Shown here: positions 17,192-24,884 of the stretch, one piece after another | Layout: every line of letters starts with the position of its first letter | Position numbering within the stretch: position 1 is the stretch's first letter | Assembly (NCBI RefSeq): GCF_900314615.1 | Contig: NZ_OMWA01000012.1 | Coordinates: 1-57,188, forward strand | DNA length: 57,188 nt | DNA from: an uncultured Methanobrevibacter sp. | Lineage (GTDB): Archaea > Methanobacteriota > Methanobacteria > Methanobacteriales > Methanobacteriaceae | Direction: 5' to 3' | Translations under genes and position numbers: made by a program | The notes under the pieces: model-generated | Seen by the model: only the letters and a program-made list of their open reading frames with translations | Told to the model about the DNA's origin: nothing | Databases searched by the model: none

Positions 17192-17601
17192 AAGATAAAG
17201 ACAAAACATACCTGTTATATGATCTACCTGAAACCGTAATTACAACTAAAAATTATTTTTTATCTACCGATAATGATTATTATGATTTTGAAGTACCATT
17301 TAAAATTGAATATGATATAGCAAATATTATTAATCCATCTAATTTTAGATTTAGAGTATATCAAAAAGATGGAGCTGCAAATCAAACAATGGTGGATAGT
17401 TTAACACAATATGGTATTTCTGATACAAAATATCATCATGTAAATGTTACTATACTTCAAAATAAGTATAGTGTTGTTGTTGATAATGTAATGGTTATAA
17501 ATAAGGATACAAATTTCACAGATAAATTGCGTGTTAATTTTACAAGAACAAATACTTCTTCTTCATCTAAAGTTAAAAATATGGTAATTTATCATGATTA
17601 A
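17188..17601 (+). CDS. Silent cassette 15 (type B, divergent)
   Basis: Reads VKDKDKTYLLYDLPE and ends KVKNMVIYHD. Eleven bases of spacer follow before site 16. Confidence 0.7.
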   Translation, partial: VKDKDKTYLLYDLPETVITTKNYFLSTDNDYYDFEVPFKIEYDIANIINPSNFRFRVYQKDGAANQTMVDSLTQYGISDTKYHHVNVTILQNKYSVVVDNVMVINKDTNFTDKLRVNFTRTNTSSSSKVKNMVIYHD

Positions 17602-17612
17602 CGATTAGGTTT

Positions 17613-18092
17613 GTAAAAGATAAGAATAAAAATTATATTTTCTGGGATATTGGTAGATCATCAAATTATAATGTTTGGGATAATGTAACTTATTCTGCAA
17701 GTGAAATCAATCGTGGAGATGATTTTACCACATTAACCCCCGATAGTGATTGGGAAAGGGTAGACAAGACAATATCAGATGATAATGATTTCATAATGGA
17801 ATTTGATATTAACTATAATTATTCTACCAGTTTTAGTTCAATTAGATATTATGATGGTAGTACTGGTAAAACAAGTTGGGATATGTTAAATGAGTTAGGA
17901 TTAATTAGTGGAAATTGGTATCATATTAAATTAGAGAGAAATGGAAATACAATTACTCCAACAGTAGATGGAGTAACATTAACCAACAGAGCAAAGACAT
18001 TTACTGGGAGCATTAATAAATTCAGTATAATTACAGATAACACAAAATGTACTAATATAAAGTATAAGAATTTTATATTTTATTCTATCTAA
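17613..18092 (+). CDS. Silent cassette 16 (type B)
   Basis: Reads VKDKNKNYIFWDIGR, includes GNWYHIKLERNG and PTVDGV, and ends KYKNFIFYSI. Its site is preceded by TTT, giving TTTGTAAAAGA, identical over 11 bases to the expressed site. Confidence 0.72.
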   Translation, partial: VKDKNKNYIFWDIGRSSNYNVWDNVTYSASEINRGDDFTTLTPDSDWERVDKTISDDNDFIMEFDINYNYSTSFSSIRYYDGSTGKTSWDMLNELGLISGNWYHIKLERNGNTITPTVDGVTLTNRAKTFTGSINKFSIITDNTKCTNIKYKNFIFYSI

Positions 18093-18095
18093 TTT

Positions 18096-18536
18096 GTAAA
18101 AGATAAGAACAATTTATTAGATTTTAACTATTGGACTATGGGAGATACAGGAGTAAAACCTGTCTTAACAACATGGGGATATTTTACTTCTGAAATATCA
18201 ATAGAACATGCAACTAATGGAGATAAATGTGTAAAATTAACATTAACAAATAATTCTGAGAAATATTTTAGTTTTAGAAATTCAGAATGTATTGGTAAAA
18301 AAGTAAATTGGAGAGTAGATTTATATGCTCCTGATTCTGTGAAATTAGTCATATATTATTATACAACTACTTGGATAACTGCATCTTCAGTAATAGTTCC
18401 CTCTGGAGCATCTACTACTACATTATCTGCAACAATTCCATCTAATGCAACAAATATATGGTATAGAGTGGAATGTGGTAATCTAACTACAGGAGATGTT
18501 ATTTTCACAGATAATTGGAGATTATTCATAGAGTAA
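18096..18536 (+). CDS. Silent cassette 17 (type A), facing the expressed cassette
   Basis: Reads VKDKNNLLDFNYWTMGD and ends IFTDNWRLFIE, the closest C-terminal match to the expressed cassette's IYTDNWKLLYE. Its last 15 bases, read on the other strand, are the last five codons of the expressed fibre gene, so the two genes meet tail to tail and overlap. The site is again TTTGTAAAAGATAAG. Confidence 0.75.
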   Translation, partial: VKDKNNLLDFNYWTMGDTGVKPVLTTWGYFTSEISIEHATNGDKCVKLTLTNNSEKYFSFRNSECIGKKVNWRVDLYAPDSVKLVIYYYTTTWITASSVIVPSGASTTTLSATIPSNATNIWYRVECGNLTTGDVIFTDNWRLFIE

Positions 18537-19892
18537 TTTCCAATTATCAGTATAGATAATTCCACTAGTATTATTTGCAATTCTGAGTTGTAGTTGTGTT
18601 TCAGATCCTGTGAATTCATCACTTGTTATTCTTGCAGTTATTGTTTGTGTTGTTGTTGATGGTGCGAAACTTGCTGATTTCATAATAGTGTTGGTACTGT
18701 TTGGTTGGTCTCTTGCTATGAGGTATAGTATTCCATGACATTGTGATGTTACATCAACACTTCCAGTATATGACTTTGTCCGGTCTAAATTGTATTTGAA
18801 AAATACGGTATAGTCACCTGCGGATAGGTCTGATTTTATGCTTTTCTCAAAATTTGAAGACCATTCATTTGATGAAACAACGTTGGTAAATCCTTTTGAG
18901 CATGAGAATTGGATATTATCATCTTTTTCAGCTGAAACAATTCCAAGATAATCTGTTCCGCTCCAAAGGTTGACTCCGCATAAGTTCCGTTTCTCTTTTA
19001 CAAACATAGTCAAATCATCACTGCACTTATTGATTTTCACATCACTAAAGTAAGTGGTGGTTAAGTCTCCGGTTAATACAAAGCAGAAACTGAAATAACT
19101 CATTGCAGCGGATAATGTAACACTTGCTGTACTGACAGCTTTAGTATCCAAATTAACTGCTTTGATGAAAACATCAGTACCTAATACGTTAATGTAGAAT
19201 TTGTACCATTGACCATTGCTTGCATCTGTTAATCCTAATTGTGATAAGGTTATTCCATTCAATGTACCAGTCACAGTACCTGAACTGTTGGTTTCTATGA
19301 GGCCACAGAAACTATCGCTTGCTGCTGCGTCTACAAGTTTGGCTTTGAAACTGATTTCAGTATAACCTGATAAAACTGGACTATAAAGTAAGCTATCAAG
19401 ACTGTCATCATCTTTATAGATCAATGTGTAGTCATGGTAGATTTCCTGTACGATATTGCCTGAATTACCCCATGTAGCAGTATTATTAAGAATAGCCCCA
19501 TCATGGAAGAGATAATCTTGTGATAATTTTGCTTGAACGCTGAAGATATCGGAATCTTCCAATCTGAAGTTATAGTATGCTTCTCCGTTTAGGTCAGTTA
19601 TTCCTTGACCTATGACTTCACGTGTTTTGCGGTTCACGAAATCTACGGGTACACCATAACAATTATTACTGTTACTGTCTGTTACTTTGGCTTTCAAAGT
19701 ACCCACATCAGCAGTTGTAATCGCATTATTCGGAGTGGTTAAAGCAACATTTGCTGGTTCAGGTAAACCCACATGCAGTACACTATTATTATCCACAGTC
19801 ACAAAGTTTTCAAGTATTTCTTTTGTCTGATCCCTATCAAAGAAATGATTATTAATCATTTGTCTTAAATTATGTTGTTCTATATTAGGCAT
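18522..19892 (-). CDS. Tail fibre / receptor-binding protein with exchangeable C-terminal domain
   Basis: 456 residues. Residues 1-60 are an assembly region (MPNIEQHNLRQMINNHFF). About 60-125 is an Ig-like module (ALTTPNNAITTADVGTLKAK, later DLNGEAYYNF). About 140-290 is a fixed concanavalin/LamG-like module related to type B cassettes. Residue 298 begins the variable part, VKEKRNLCGVNLWSGTDYLG, a carbohydrate-binding-like type A domain ending IIYTDNWKLLYE. Residue 298 coincides with the shared site. It is last in the run of minus-strand tail genes from the baseplate, so it probably forms the fibre tip that recognises the Methanobrevibacter surface. I infer that its C-terminus can be replaced from the array at 10761-18536. 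Confidence 0.82.
   Translation of the reverse strand: MPNIEQHNLRQMINNHFFDRDQTKEILENFVTVDNNSVLHVGLPEPANVALTTPNNAITTADVGTLKAKVTDSNSNNCYGVPVDFVNRKTREVIGQGITDLNGEAYYNFRLEDSDIFSVQAKLSQDYLFHDGAILNNTATWGNSGNIVQEIYHDYTLIYKDDDSLDSLLYSPVLSGYTEISFKAKLVDAAASDSFCGLIETNSSGTVTGTLNGITLSQLGLTDASNGQWYKFYINVLGTDVFIKAVNLDTKAVSTASVTLSAAMSYFSFCFVLTGDLTTTYFSDVKINKCSDDLTMFVKEKRNLCGVNLWSGTDYLGIVSAEKDDNIQFSCSKGFTNVVSSNEWSSNFEKSIKSDLSAGDYTVFFKYNLDRTKSYTGSVDVTSQCHGILYLIARDQPNSTNTIMKSASFAPSTTTQTITARITSDEFTGSETQLQLRIANNTSGIIYTDNWKLLYE
18992..19001 (-). repeat. Recombination-site copy inside the expressed fibre gene
   Basis: On the minus strand this reads GTAAAAGAGA, one base different from the array consensus GTAAAAGATA, and is preceded by TTT as at array sites 16 and 17. 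It encodes V-K-E at residues 298-300 of the fibre, the position equivalent to V-K-D at the start of every silent cassette. It is inverted relative to all 17 array sites, the geometry needed for inversion. Confidence 0.75.
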
Positions 19893-19912
19893 GAAAAATC
19901 CTCCTCTAATTT

Positions 19913-20779
19913 TTAGTAGTGGTATAATATGTTCTGGCGAATGTTAATACCAGTGTCTTTGTTTCCTTTACCGCTTATGTTATGTACACAGATGCTCCCG
20001 TCGGTTTCCACACGAAATACGAAATCTCCCCTGTAGAATGGTTGGCCCACACGTCCATTTGGTTGGTATGCTTCCGGTATTGCTCCGGCTGTGTGAAGAT
20101 ATATTGACCCGTTGGTTGCTGCACCTACAATCCAGTATGGGCTTGGATTGTTATCCTTGTTTTTACTGTCTTTACTGGAAGCCACTCCTTTTTTAACAGA
20201 AGTACGACTATATGTGACTCTTGCTAATCTTAATGCTTGATTGACATATAAATTACAATAATTTGCTACATTATTATGACCTGATAATGTGATTTTTTCC
20301 CATTTGCAGATGTTAGTTACTGCTTCGTCAATCTTGTCGGATAAGACTTTTCCTTGATAAGCTGCTAATGCTTCACCATCAATGTAATTGCTGCTTGTTA
20401 AGTTATTAATGAGTTTGTTATGTCCATAATTAGCAGGTGTTCCTTTGCCGTATACATCTTGTGGAGTGGCGTGATTGATTTGTGCATATTCACTGTGACT
20501 GTGTAATGCACGTGCAAAATCTGCTGGAACATAACCTTGGAATCTTGTTGCATTGATTGTTAATGTTTCACTTGCATTCAATAGGATTGTGGTTAGTTCT
20601 TCTCTGTCGATGTAGGTGTCATCCATTTCCAGTACTTTTTCAGCGATTTCTTTTAATTTGGATTCACTTGTGATGACAATATTGTCGATGTTTTCTCCTT
20701 CTTCGCTGTATAATTTTACTTCAGCACCCATCATTCCTGTTTCTGTTTCATAGAAAATTCTTGTCTTATAATCCACCAT
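19913..20779 (-). CDS. Tail fibre protein
   Basis: 288 residues. The centre shows the collar motif ALHSHSEYAQINHATPQD and a run often seen in phage fibres (KGTPANYGHNKLINNL, then EALAAYQGKVLSDKID). The C-terminus (GQPFYRGDFVFRVETDGSI) is a beta-rich tip like those of many siphovirus and myovirus fibres. It lies between a large tail protein and the variable fibre gene with short gaps, so it is probably the stalk or connector to which the variable fibre binds. Confidence 0.72.
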   Translation of the reverse strand: MVDYKTRIFYETETGMMGAEVKLYSEEGENIDNIVITSESKLKEIAEKVLEMDDTYIDREELTTILLNASETLTINATRFQGYVPADFARALHSHSEYAQINHATPQDVYGKGTPANYGHNKLINNLTSSNYIDGEALAAYQGKVLSDKIDEAVTNICKWEKITLSGHNNVANYCNLYVNQALRLARVTYSRTSVKKGVASSKDSKNKDNNPSPYWIVGAATNGSIYLHTAGAIPEAYQPNGRVGQPFYRGDFVFRVETDGSICVHNISGKGNKDTGINIRQNILYHY

Positions 20780-20785
20780 AAATTA

Positions 20786-23356
20786 TCACACCTTGTATTC
20801 TAAGTAGTTTGGAAGAATGCTGCATTGTTTGTTTAATGCGGATTCTTTTCTTTTCGCATAATATCCAATTGCTAAACCGGTTTCTTCGATGTTTGGAGTG
20901 TACACGACAGTTATGATATCGTTCAAGTTTAAGCTTGTTGAATCGGTTTCAATGTTTAATAGGTTGAATTTTACTGTCTTGGTTAGGTAGTCGACTGTGA
21001 AATCAACGTCTTCAACTAATTCTTTTTCATTGTCACCATCTTTGTTGAGGTAGATGTGACGTATTGGATCAACAGCTGATGCTCTTAGAACTATGTATTT
21101 GTCTTCAAGTATGTCTTGTGTTACTTGGATTGTTTCTTCGAAGTAGTCGAGGATTACAGGCATTTCTTCGTTGGTTAATCCTTGTATGAATACTGGATTA
21201 TAGCTTACACTTAATTTACCTGGCACCATGTTATCGAGGACTGTTTCATCAAAGATTATTAAGTCATTGTCGTAATCAACTTTGTAGTCATACCATTCTC
21301 CATAAGATTGATAGTATCCTTCTCCGTTTGGTACGAGTTGGCATTCAAGTATTGGATAGGCAGGTATGTTGCTGAATTGGAATCCTGCTATGATTTGATT
21401 TTCATCTTCATCTAATCCTCCATCAAAACTGAGATATTCCATTGTGGTTTCATCAGTATAGAGGTATGGTTTGACATAGACATTGGATTTCTTGAATGTT
21501 TCAAGGATATCTGGGTTATCAACGAGATATGTGCATCTGGCGTCATCATCGGTTTTGTTTGCAAAGTTGGTTTGATGTGTTTCACTTAACAAGTAGGTGA
21601 AGTCTGATACTCCAGAGACATTAATGACTTCAAAGTGTTCCTTGACAACTTTGTCCTGTATGATTTCGGCGCTGCAATCTATCTCCGTTGATTCAACTGT
21701 GAATGGTGCATTGGCTTTTCCCCAAACTGCAGCACCTAGCATTGGAGTGATTTTAGGATTGTAAACTTTTGTCCTTACATACATGCTTGTTGGTAGTGTG
21801 CAGTAAACTTTAATGTTGACTTCCTGTATAGATGGAGTTAAAGCGTTATTTGTGGATGTTTGCCACATCTTTGCCCTTACAAACAATATTGTTGGTTTGC
21901 CGGTTATGGCTGCTCTTTCAGTACCAATGGTATGCCAGTCTTCAGGTTTATTCCTGTTACCTGTTGTGGAGTATTCAAATTCTAGGAATTTACCTTCGGC
22001 ATGGTCGGTGTCATCCCATCCACTACATCTTGCACTAATGTCAATTCCAGTTATTGGATTTGTGAAAATAGGTTTGAAATATAAGTAATTATAATCCTCT
22101 TCTTCACTATCGAATGGAACATACTCTTCACTATGAGCTACGATTTTACATTCAAAAGCAAAGTCTTGTGGAGTGTATTTACCGAGTTTATATTCAATTT
22201 TATCAGGGTCATTTTTACCATAACGGGTGAATGATCTACCGTTATTCTCTGATAGGAATGCGTCACCGTTGTTGTATCTGTGACTGCAGTTACGACCCCA
22301 ACCACCAATACGTGGCGCTTGCTCCCAATGAGCCAATGGACATAAGATTACAATTGCATAATGTTCATTTGCGGTTACGTTACATGGATTGTCAAAGACG
22401 AAACTATGGAATCCAGGAGTTGCATATTTAGGGTCGAATTTAGCTTCTGCCAATGGATGGTAAATACTTGCGGAACCTGAACTGTTGACTTTTGTTGCAG
22501 GATAATAGATTGTTTCAGTTCTGCGGACATATGCTCCATTTTTGTTTTTAACATATTTTCCTTTGTTTTTACCAGAAGTGATTTTCTTATATCTTTGTTT
22601 TGTAGTACCGGCAGGTGCAGCATCATAAACATATTCAGATGATTTTGTTTTCTTGTTCCATGTGGTTACTGCAACTTCTTTAGCTACTGTAGGCCATATT
22701 TGAACATATAATGGACTTCCCCATCCTACCCATTTGCTGCCGTTGGTTTCCAGTTTTAATGAAACTGATTCCAACACACCGGAGGATAATGCTTTGAAAG
22801 TTTGAGCTCTTACAATAGATGGAATATTATTGGCTTTTTCGTTTTTCATCCATTCCGGATATAAGACATATGGTTTTGTTTTATTGTATCCCACATACCA
22901 GAATGTGTTTACATTTCCGTTGGCGGACATGTTTTTAGTGTTGAAATCTTCAGTTACCAGTTCATGTTTTGGTAGAACTGCACGTTTATGTATACTAACT
23001 ATTCCATTGCTGACGGTGGAGTAGGATTCAATAACACAATCGCTTATGCTCATATCAAGTAATGATTCATCTGTAAAATCAATTGGGATCATCAGTTCAG
23101 TATCGCTGTTAAAGTTAACTGTCCCATCCAAACCATTGATTTGATGCCCATAACTTTTCTCATCATCAACAAGTATTGGATTGAATCTTTTGCGGACATA
23201 TGGGTTTATACGATAGTCCAGTCTTTCAACTTCCTGTTTCAAGTATTCATCATTTTCGCAGTTCTGGTCAGCCCATTGTGTAACGGCATATTTTTGCTCA
23301 CCAGAGGAAGCGATTTTATTTAAGTTTTTATATACTGGTTTACAGTTTTCTGACAT
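20786..23356 (-). CDS. Large tail/baseplate-associated protein, unknown function
   Basis: 856 residues with no motif I can name. It has an acidic, beta-rich composition, repeated aromatic strands (WHTIGTERAAITGKPTILF, KVYCTLPTSMYVRTKVYNP) and a basic Lys/Gly patch (KKITSGKNKGKYVKNKNG) near residues 255-275. Position between baseplate J/I-type genes and the fibres suggests a structural peripheral baseplate or fibre-attachment protein. The stop is adjacent to the next fibre gene, so all are likely one transcript. Confidence 0.6.
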   Translation of the reverse strand: MSENCKPVYKNLNKIASSGEQKYAVTQWADQNCENDEYLKQEVERLDYRINPYVRKRFNPILVDDEKSYGHQINGLDGTVNFNSDTELMIPIDFTDESLLDMSISDCVIESYSTVSNGIVSIHKRAVLPKHELVTEDFNTKNMSANGNVNTFWYVGYNKTKPYVLYPEWMKNEKANNIPSIVRAQTFKALSSGVLESVSLKLETNGSKWVGWGSPLYVQIWPTVAKEVAVTTWNKKTKSSEYVYDAAPAGTTKQRYKKITSGKNKGKYVKNKNGAYVRRTETIYYPATKVNSSGSASIYHPLAEAKFDPKYATPGFHSFVFDNPCNVTANEHYAIVILCPLAHWEQAPRIGGWGRNCSHRYNNGDAFLSENNGRSFTRYGKNDPDKIEYKLGKYTPQDFAFECKIVAHSEEYVPFDSEEEDYNYLYFKPIFTNPITGIDISARCSGWDDTDHAEGKFLEFEYSTTGNRNKPEDWHTIGTERAAITGKPTILFVRAKMWQTSTNNALTPSIQEVNIKVYCTLPTSMYVRTKVYNPKITPMLGAAVWGKANAPFTVESTEIDCSAEIIQDKVVKEHFEVINVSGVSDFTYLLSETHQTNFANKTDDDARCTYLVDNPDILETFKKSNVYVKPYLYTDETTMEYLSFDGGLDEDENQIIAGFQFSNIPAYPILECQLVPNGEGYYQSYGEWYDYKVDYDNDLIIFDETVLDNMVPGKLSVSYNPVFIQGLTNEEMPVILDYFEETIQVTQDILEDKYIVLRASAVDPIRHIYLNKDGDNEKELVEDVDFTVDYLTKTVKFNLLNIETDSTSLNLNDIITVVYTPNIEETGLAIGYYAKRKESALNKQCSILPNYLEYKV

Positions 23357-23358
23357 GT

Positions 23359-24060
23359 TTAATTCACCTGCACAACTATTTCTTCTTCGTTAATGTCTTT
23401 TATATGGGCAGAATCTTTAGTAGGTCTGATGTATAAGTTTTGAGACTCAAGGTCGTAGTAGTATCCGCCTTTGATTGTGTGTAAGTCTTGTAAGGTTGTT
23501 ACTCTTCTGTATCCGTTTCCGGTATTGTTTTCAAATACTCCTATTACATTATTTTTCTCGGATATGTAGAAGATGTTGTTTCCTTGTTGTGATTCCTGCC
23601 AACCACGTCTTATGGAACCGGTTGATAATTGGAATCTGTATTCAACAGTAACTTCGCCAATGGCACCGGATAAGAATGTGTCGTCTATCTTTTCGTATCT
23701 GTCATGACTTATCATGATTTTATCATTGAATACTCCTATCTCTGATGTTCCTAGCATTTCACTTGCTTTGAATGCAGTTGTTAGGACTAATCTTTTGTTT
23801 TTCAAGTCTGCTTCGCAGTTGCATTTTCTCCTGCTGGTTTCATTGCCCAATGTCAAATCGGTTTTTTGTGGTTGGTTGCTACCATTACCGACGGCAATAT
23901 ATTCAATAGGGTCAAAGGCATCATTAATCCACCTATTCAAAAAGAATGATTCTCCAAACTGGGTGATTATATTCTTGTTTGTGAATTCAATCCGTTCATT
24001 CAGGAACATTGTTTGAATGGGCATGCTGATTGTGTAAATTCCTATTATACCTAAATTCAT
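23359..24060 (-). CDS. Tail protein, putative fibre connector
   Basis: 233 residues. The N-terminal half (NKNIITQFGESFFLNRWIND then PIEYIAVGNGS) resembles the part of phage tail proteins that define a baseplate-proximal beta domain (IAVGxG pattern). Its start overlaps the stop of the upstream 91-residue gene by ATGA-type coupling. No enzyme motif seen. Structural role inferred from position. Confidence 0.55.
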   Translation of the reverse strand: MNLGIIGIYTISMPIQTMFLNERIEFTNKNIITQFGESFFLNRWINDAFDPIEYIAVGNGSNQPQKTDLTLGNETSRRKCNCEADLKNKRLVLTTAFKASEMLGTSEIGVFNDKIMISHDRYEKIDDTFLSGAIGEVTVEYRFQLSTGSIRRGWQESQQGNNIFYISEKNNVIGVFENNTGNGYRRVTTLQDLHTIKGGYYYDLESQNLYIRPTKDSAHIKDINEEEIVVQVN

Positions 24061-24332
24061 ATGAACACCACCTTTTTATCGTTTACAGTCATTTCCGTGA
24101 ACACTCCCACATGATTGTCTGCAGGAACTGTTGTTGAATCAACATTCACATGAATAATCTTTGTCAAAGGCATGAGTTTCTGCAATCTCCTCTCCAAATT
24201 ATACCCGCTTTCACGTGGAATATTTGAAGGAATTTCCAATGGATTGAAATAAATATCAAAATTGTTAGGAGTCATGAAAGGTTCATTATGGAAACATTTC
24301 TTGTTGATCTCTTCACTAAATTCATCACTCAT
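24057..24332 (-). CDS. Small hypothetical tail protein (91 aa)
   Basis: MSDEFSEEINKKCFHNEP to a basic centre (ESGYNLERRLQKLMP) and a beta-rich end. The start is set at MSDEF. The stop overlaps the start of the next gene, which suggests translational coupling and fixed stoichiometry with that protein. I do not recognise it. Confidence 0.5.
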   Translation of the reverse strand: MSDEFSEEINKKCFHNEPFMTPNNFDIYFNPLEIPSNIPRESGYNLERRLQKLMPLTKIIHVNVDSTTVPADNHVGVFTEMTVNDKKVVFI

Positions 24333-24337
24333 AAATA

Positions 24338-24877
24338 TCACTCATAACCTATAGTTAAAATTAAATCAGAATCAATTGAGATACTGGAGATTTTATTATC
24401 CAATGCACCTTTAACAACCTTGTTCTGTACTGGATTTGTACTGCTATCTGATAAGCTGGAATCAACAGTCATTTTGTTTTCAGTTGTAATTTTCCCGTTA
24501 CTGTCAGTGACCACATTCTTATTGGCTTGAGCGGTTGATCCGACCTGACCATCATTCTGCAAGTTGCCATGAGTATGACTTTTAGGAGTGAATTGGGTGT
24601 TCTGATTATCGGTTAATTGTGAAACATCAGATGGAATAGTGATGTTATCAAAGATATCAGTCTCCAAACTCTTCCAGTCATAAGTATTCCCATCTTTAAT
24701 AGTATAATAAATATCTGTACTGGTAGGACTAACTTCAATGAATAACTTACCCATTGTCGATGCACTTGCCGTGCCTTTATCAGTTGTAACTTCGATAATG
24801 CCTCCAGCAGCAATTGCAGCTGCAATTTTACTTAGAATATAAGCTTCTAATTCTAGATTTTTAACAGTTTCAGTCAT
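24338..24877 (-). CDS. Tail-fibre-type protein with SHTH collar motif
   Basis: About 179 residues. The middle carries FTPKSHTHGNLQNDGQVGS and the C-terminal part SLSDSSTNPVQNKVVKGALD, both standard sequences of phage fibre proteins (His-rich folding collar and a repeated stalk element). The ATG at 24877 lies after GGAG; a TTG seven codons earlier is less likely. It follows the large tail protein I-like gene and may be a short side fibre. Confidence 0.68.
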   Translation of the reverse strand: MTETVKNLELEAYILSKIAAAIAAGGIIEVTTDKGTASASTMGKLFIEVSPTSTDIYYTIKDGNTYDWKSLETDIFDNITIPSDVSQLTDNQNTQFTPKSHTHGNLQNDGQVGSTAQANKNVVTDSNGKITTENKMTVDSSLSDSSTNPVQNKVVKGALDNKISSISIDSDLILTIGYE

Positions 24878-24884
24878 CTTTATC

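Larger units (their letters stand above)
10761..18536 (+). repeat. Silent tail-fibre C-terminal cassette array (17 cassettes)
   Basis: Seventeen consecutive open segments of about 414-507 bases all run on the plus strand and each starts with the exact 10-mer GTAAAAGATA. They fall into two related types. Type A (cassettes 1, 3, 5, 6, 8, 17) starts V-K-D-K-x-N-L and carries W-S-x-G-D-Y-like motifs, often ending Y-T-D-N-W or V-D-N. Type B (2, 4, 7, 9-16) usually starts V-K-D-K-[DN]-x-x-Y-x-x-Y-D-x-G and typically ends K-N-F-[IM]-[VI]-Y. I saw no plus-strand promoter or ribosome site. The opposing fibre gene has the same junction at residue 298. I infer a store of alternative receptor-binding domains brought into expression by site-specific inversion. 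Confidence 0.85.

Noticed and set aside
10638..18536. Plus-strand ORFs as independent small genes with their own starts
   Set aside because: Their apparent ATG starts are internal to the repeat-bounded cassettes, lack ribosome sites, and some cassettes (for example 12577-12999) have no in-frame ATG. Homology begins at the shared site, not at the ATG.
10761..18536. Diversity-generating retroelement
   Set aside because: No reverse transcriptase, no template/variable repeat pair and no adenine-specific substitutions; cassettes differ along their whole length.
10761..18536. CRISPR array
   Set aside because: Repeats are only 10-12 bases, spaced 414-507 bases, and the segments between are coding and related to each other.
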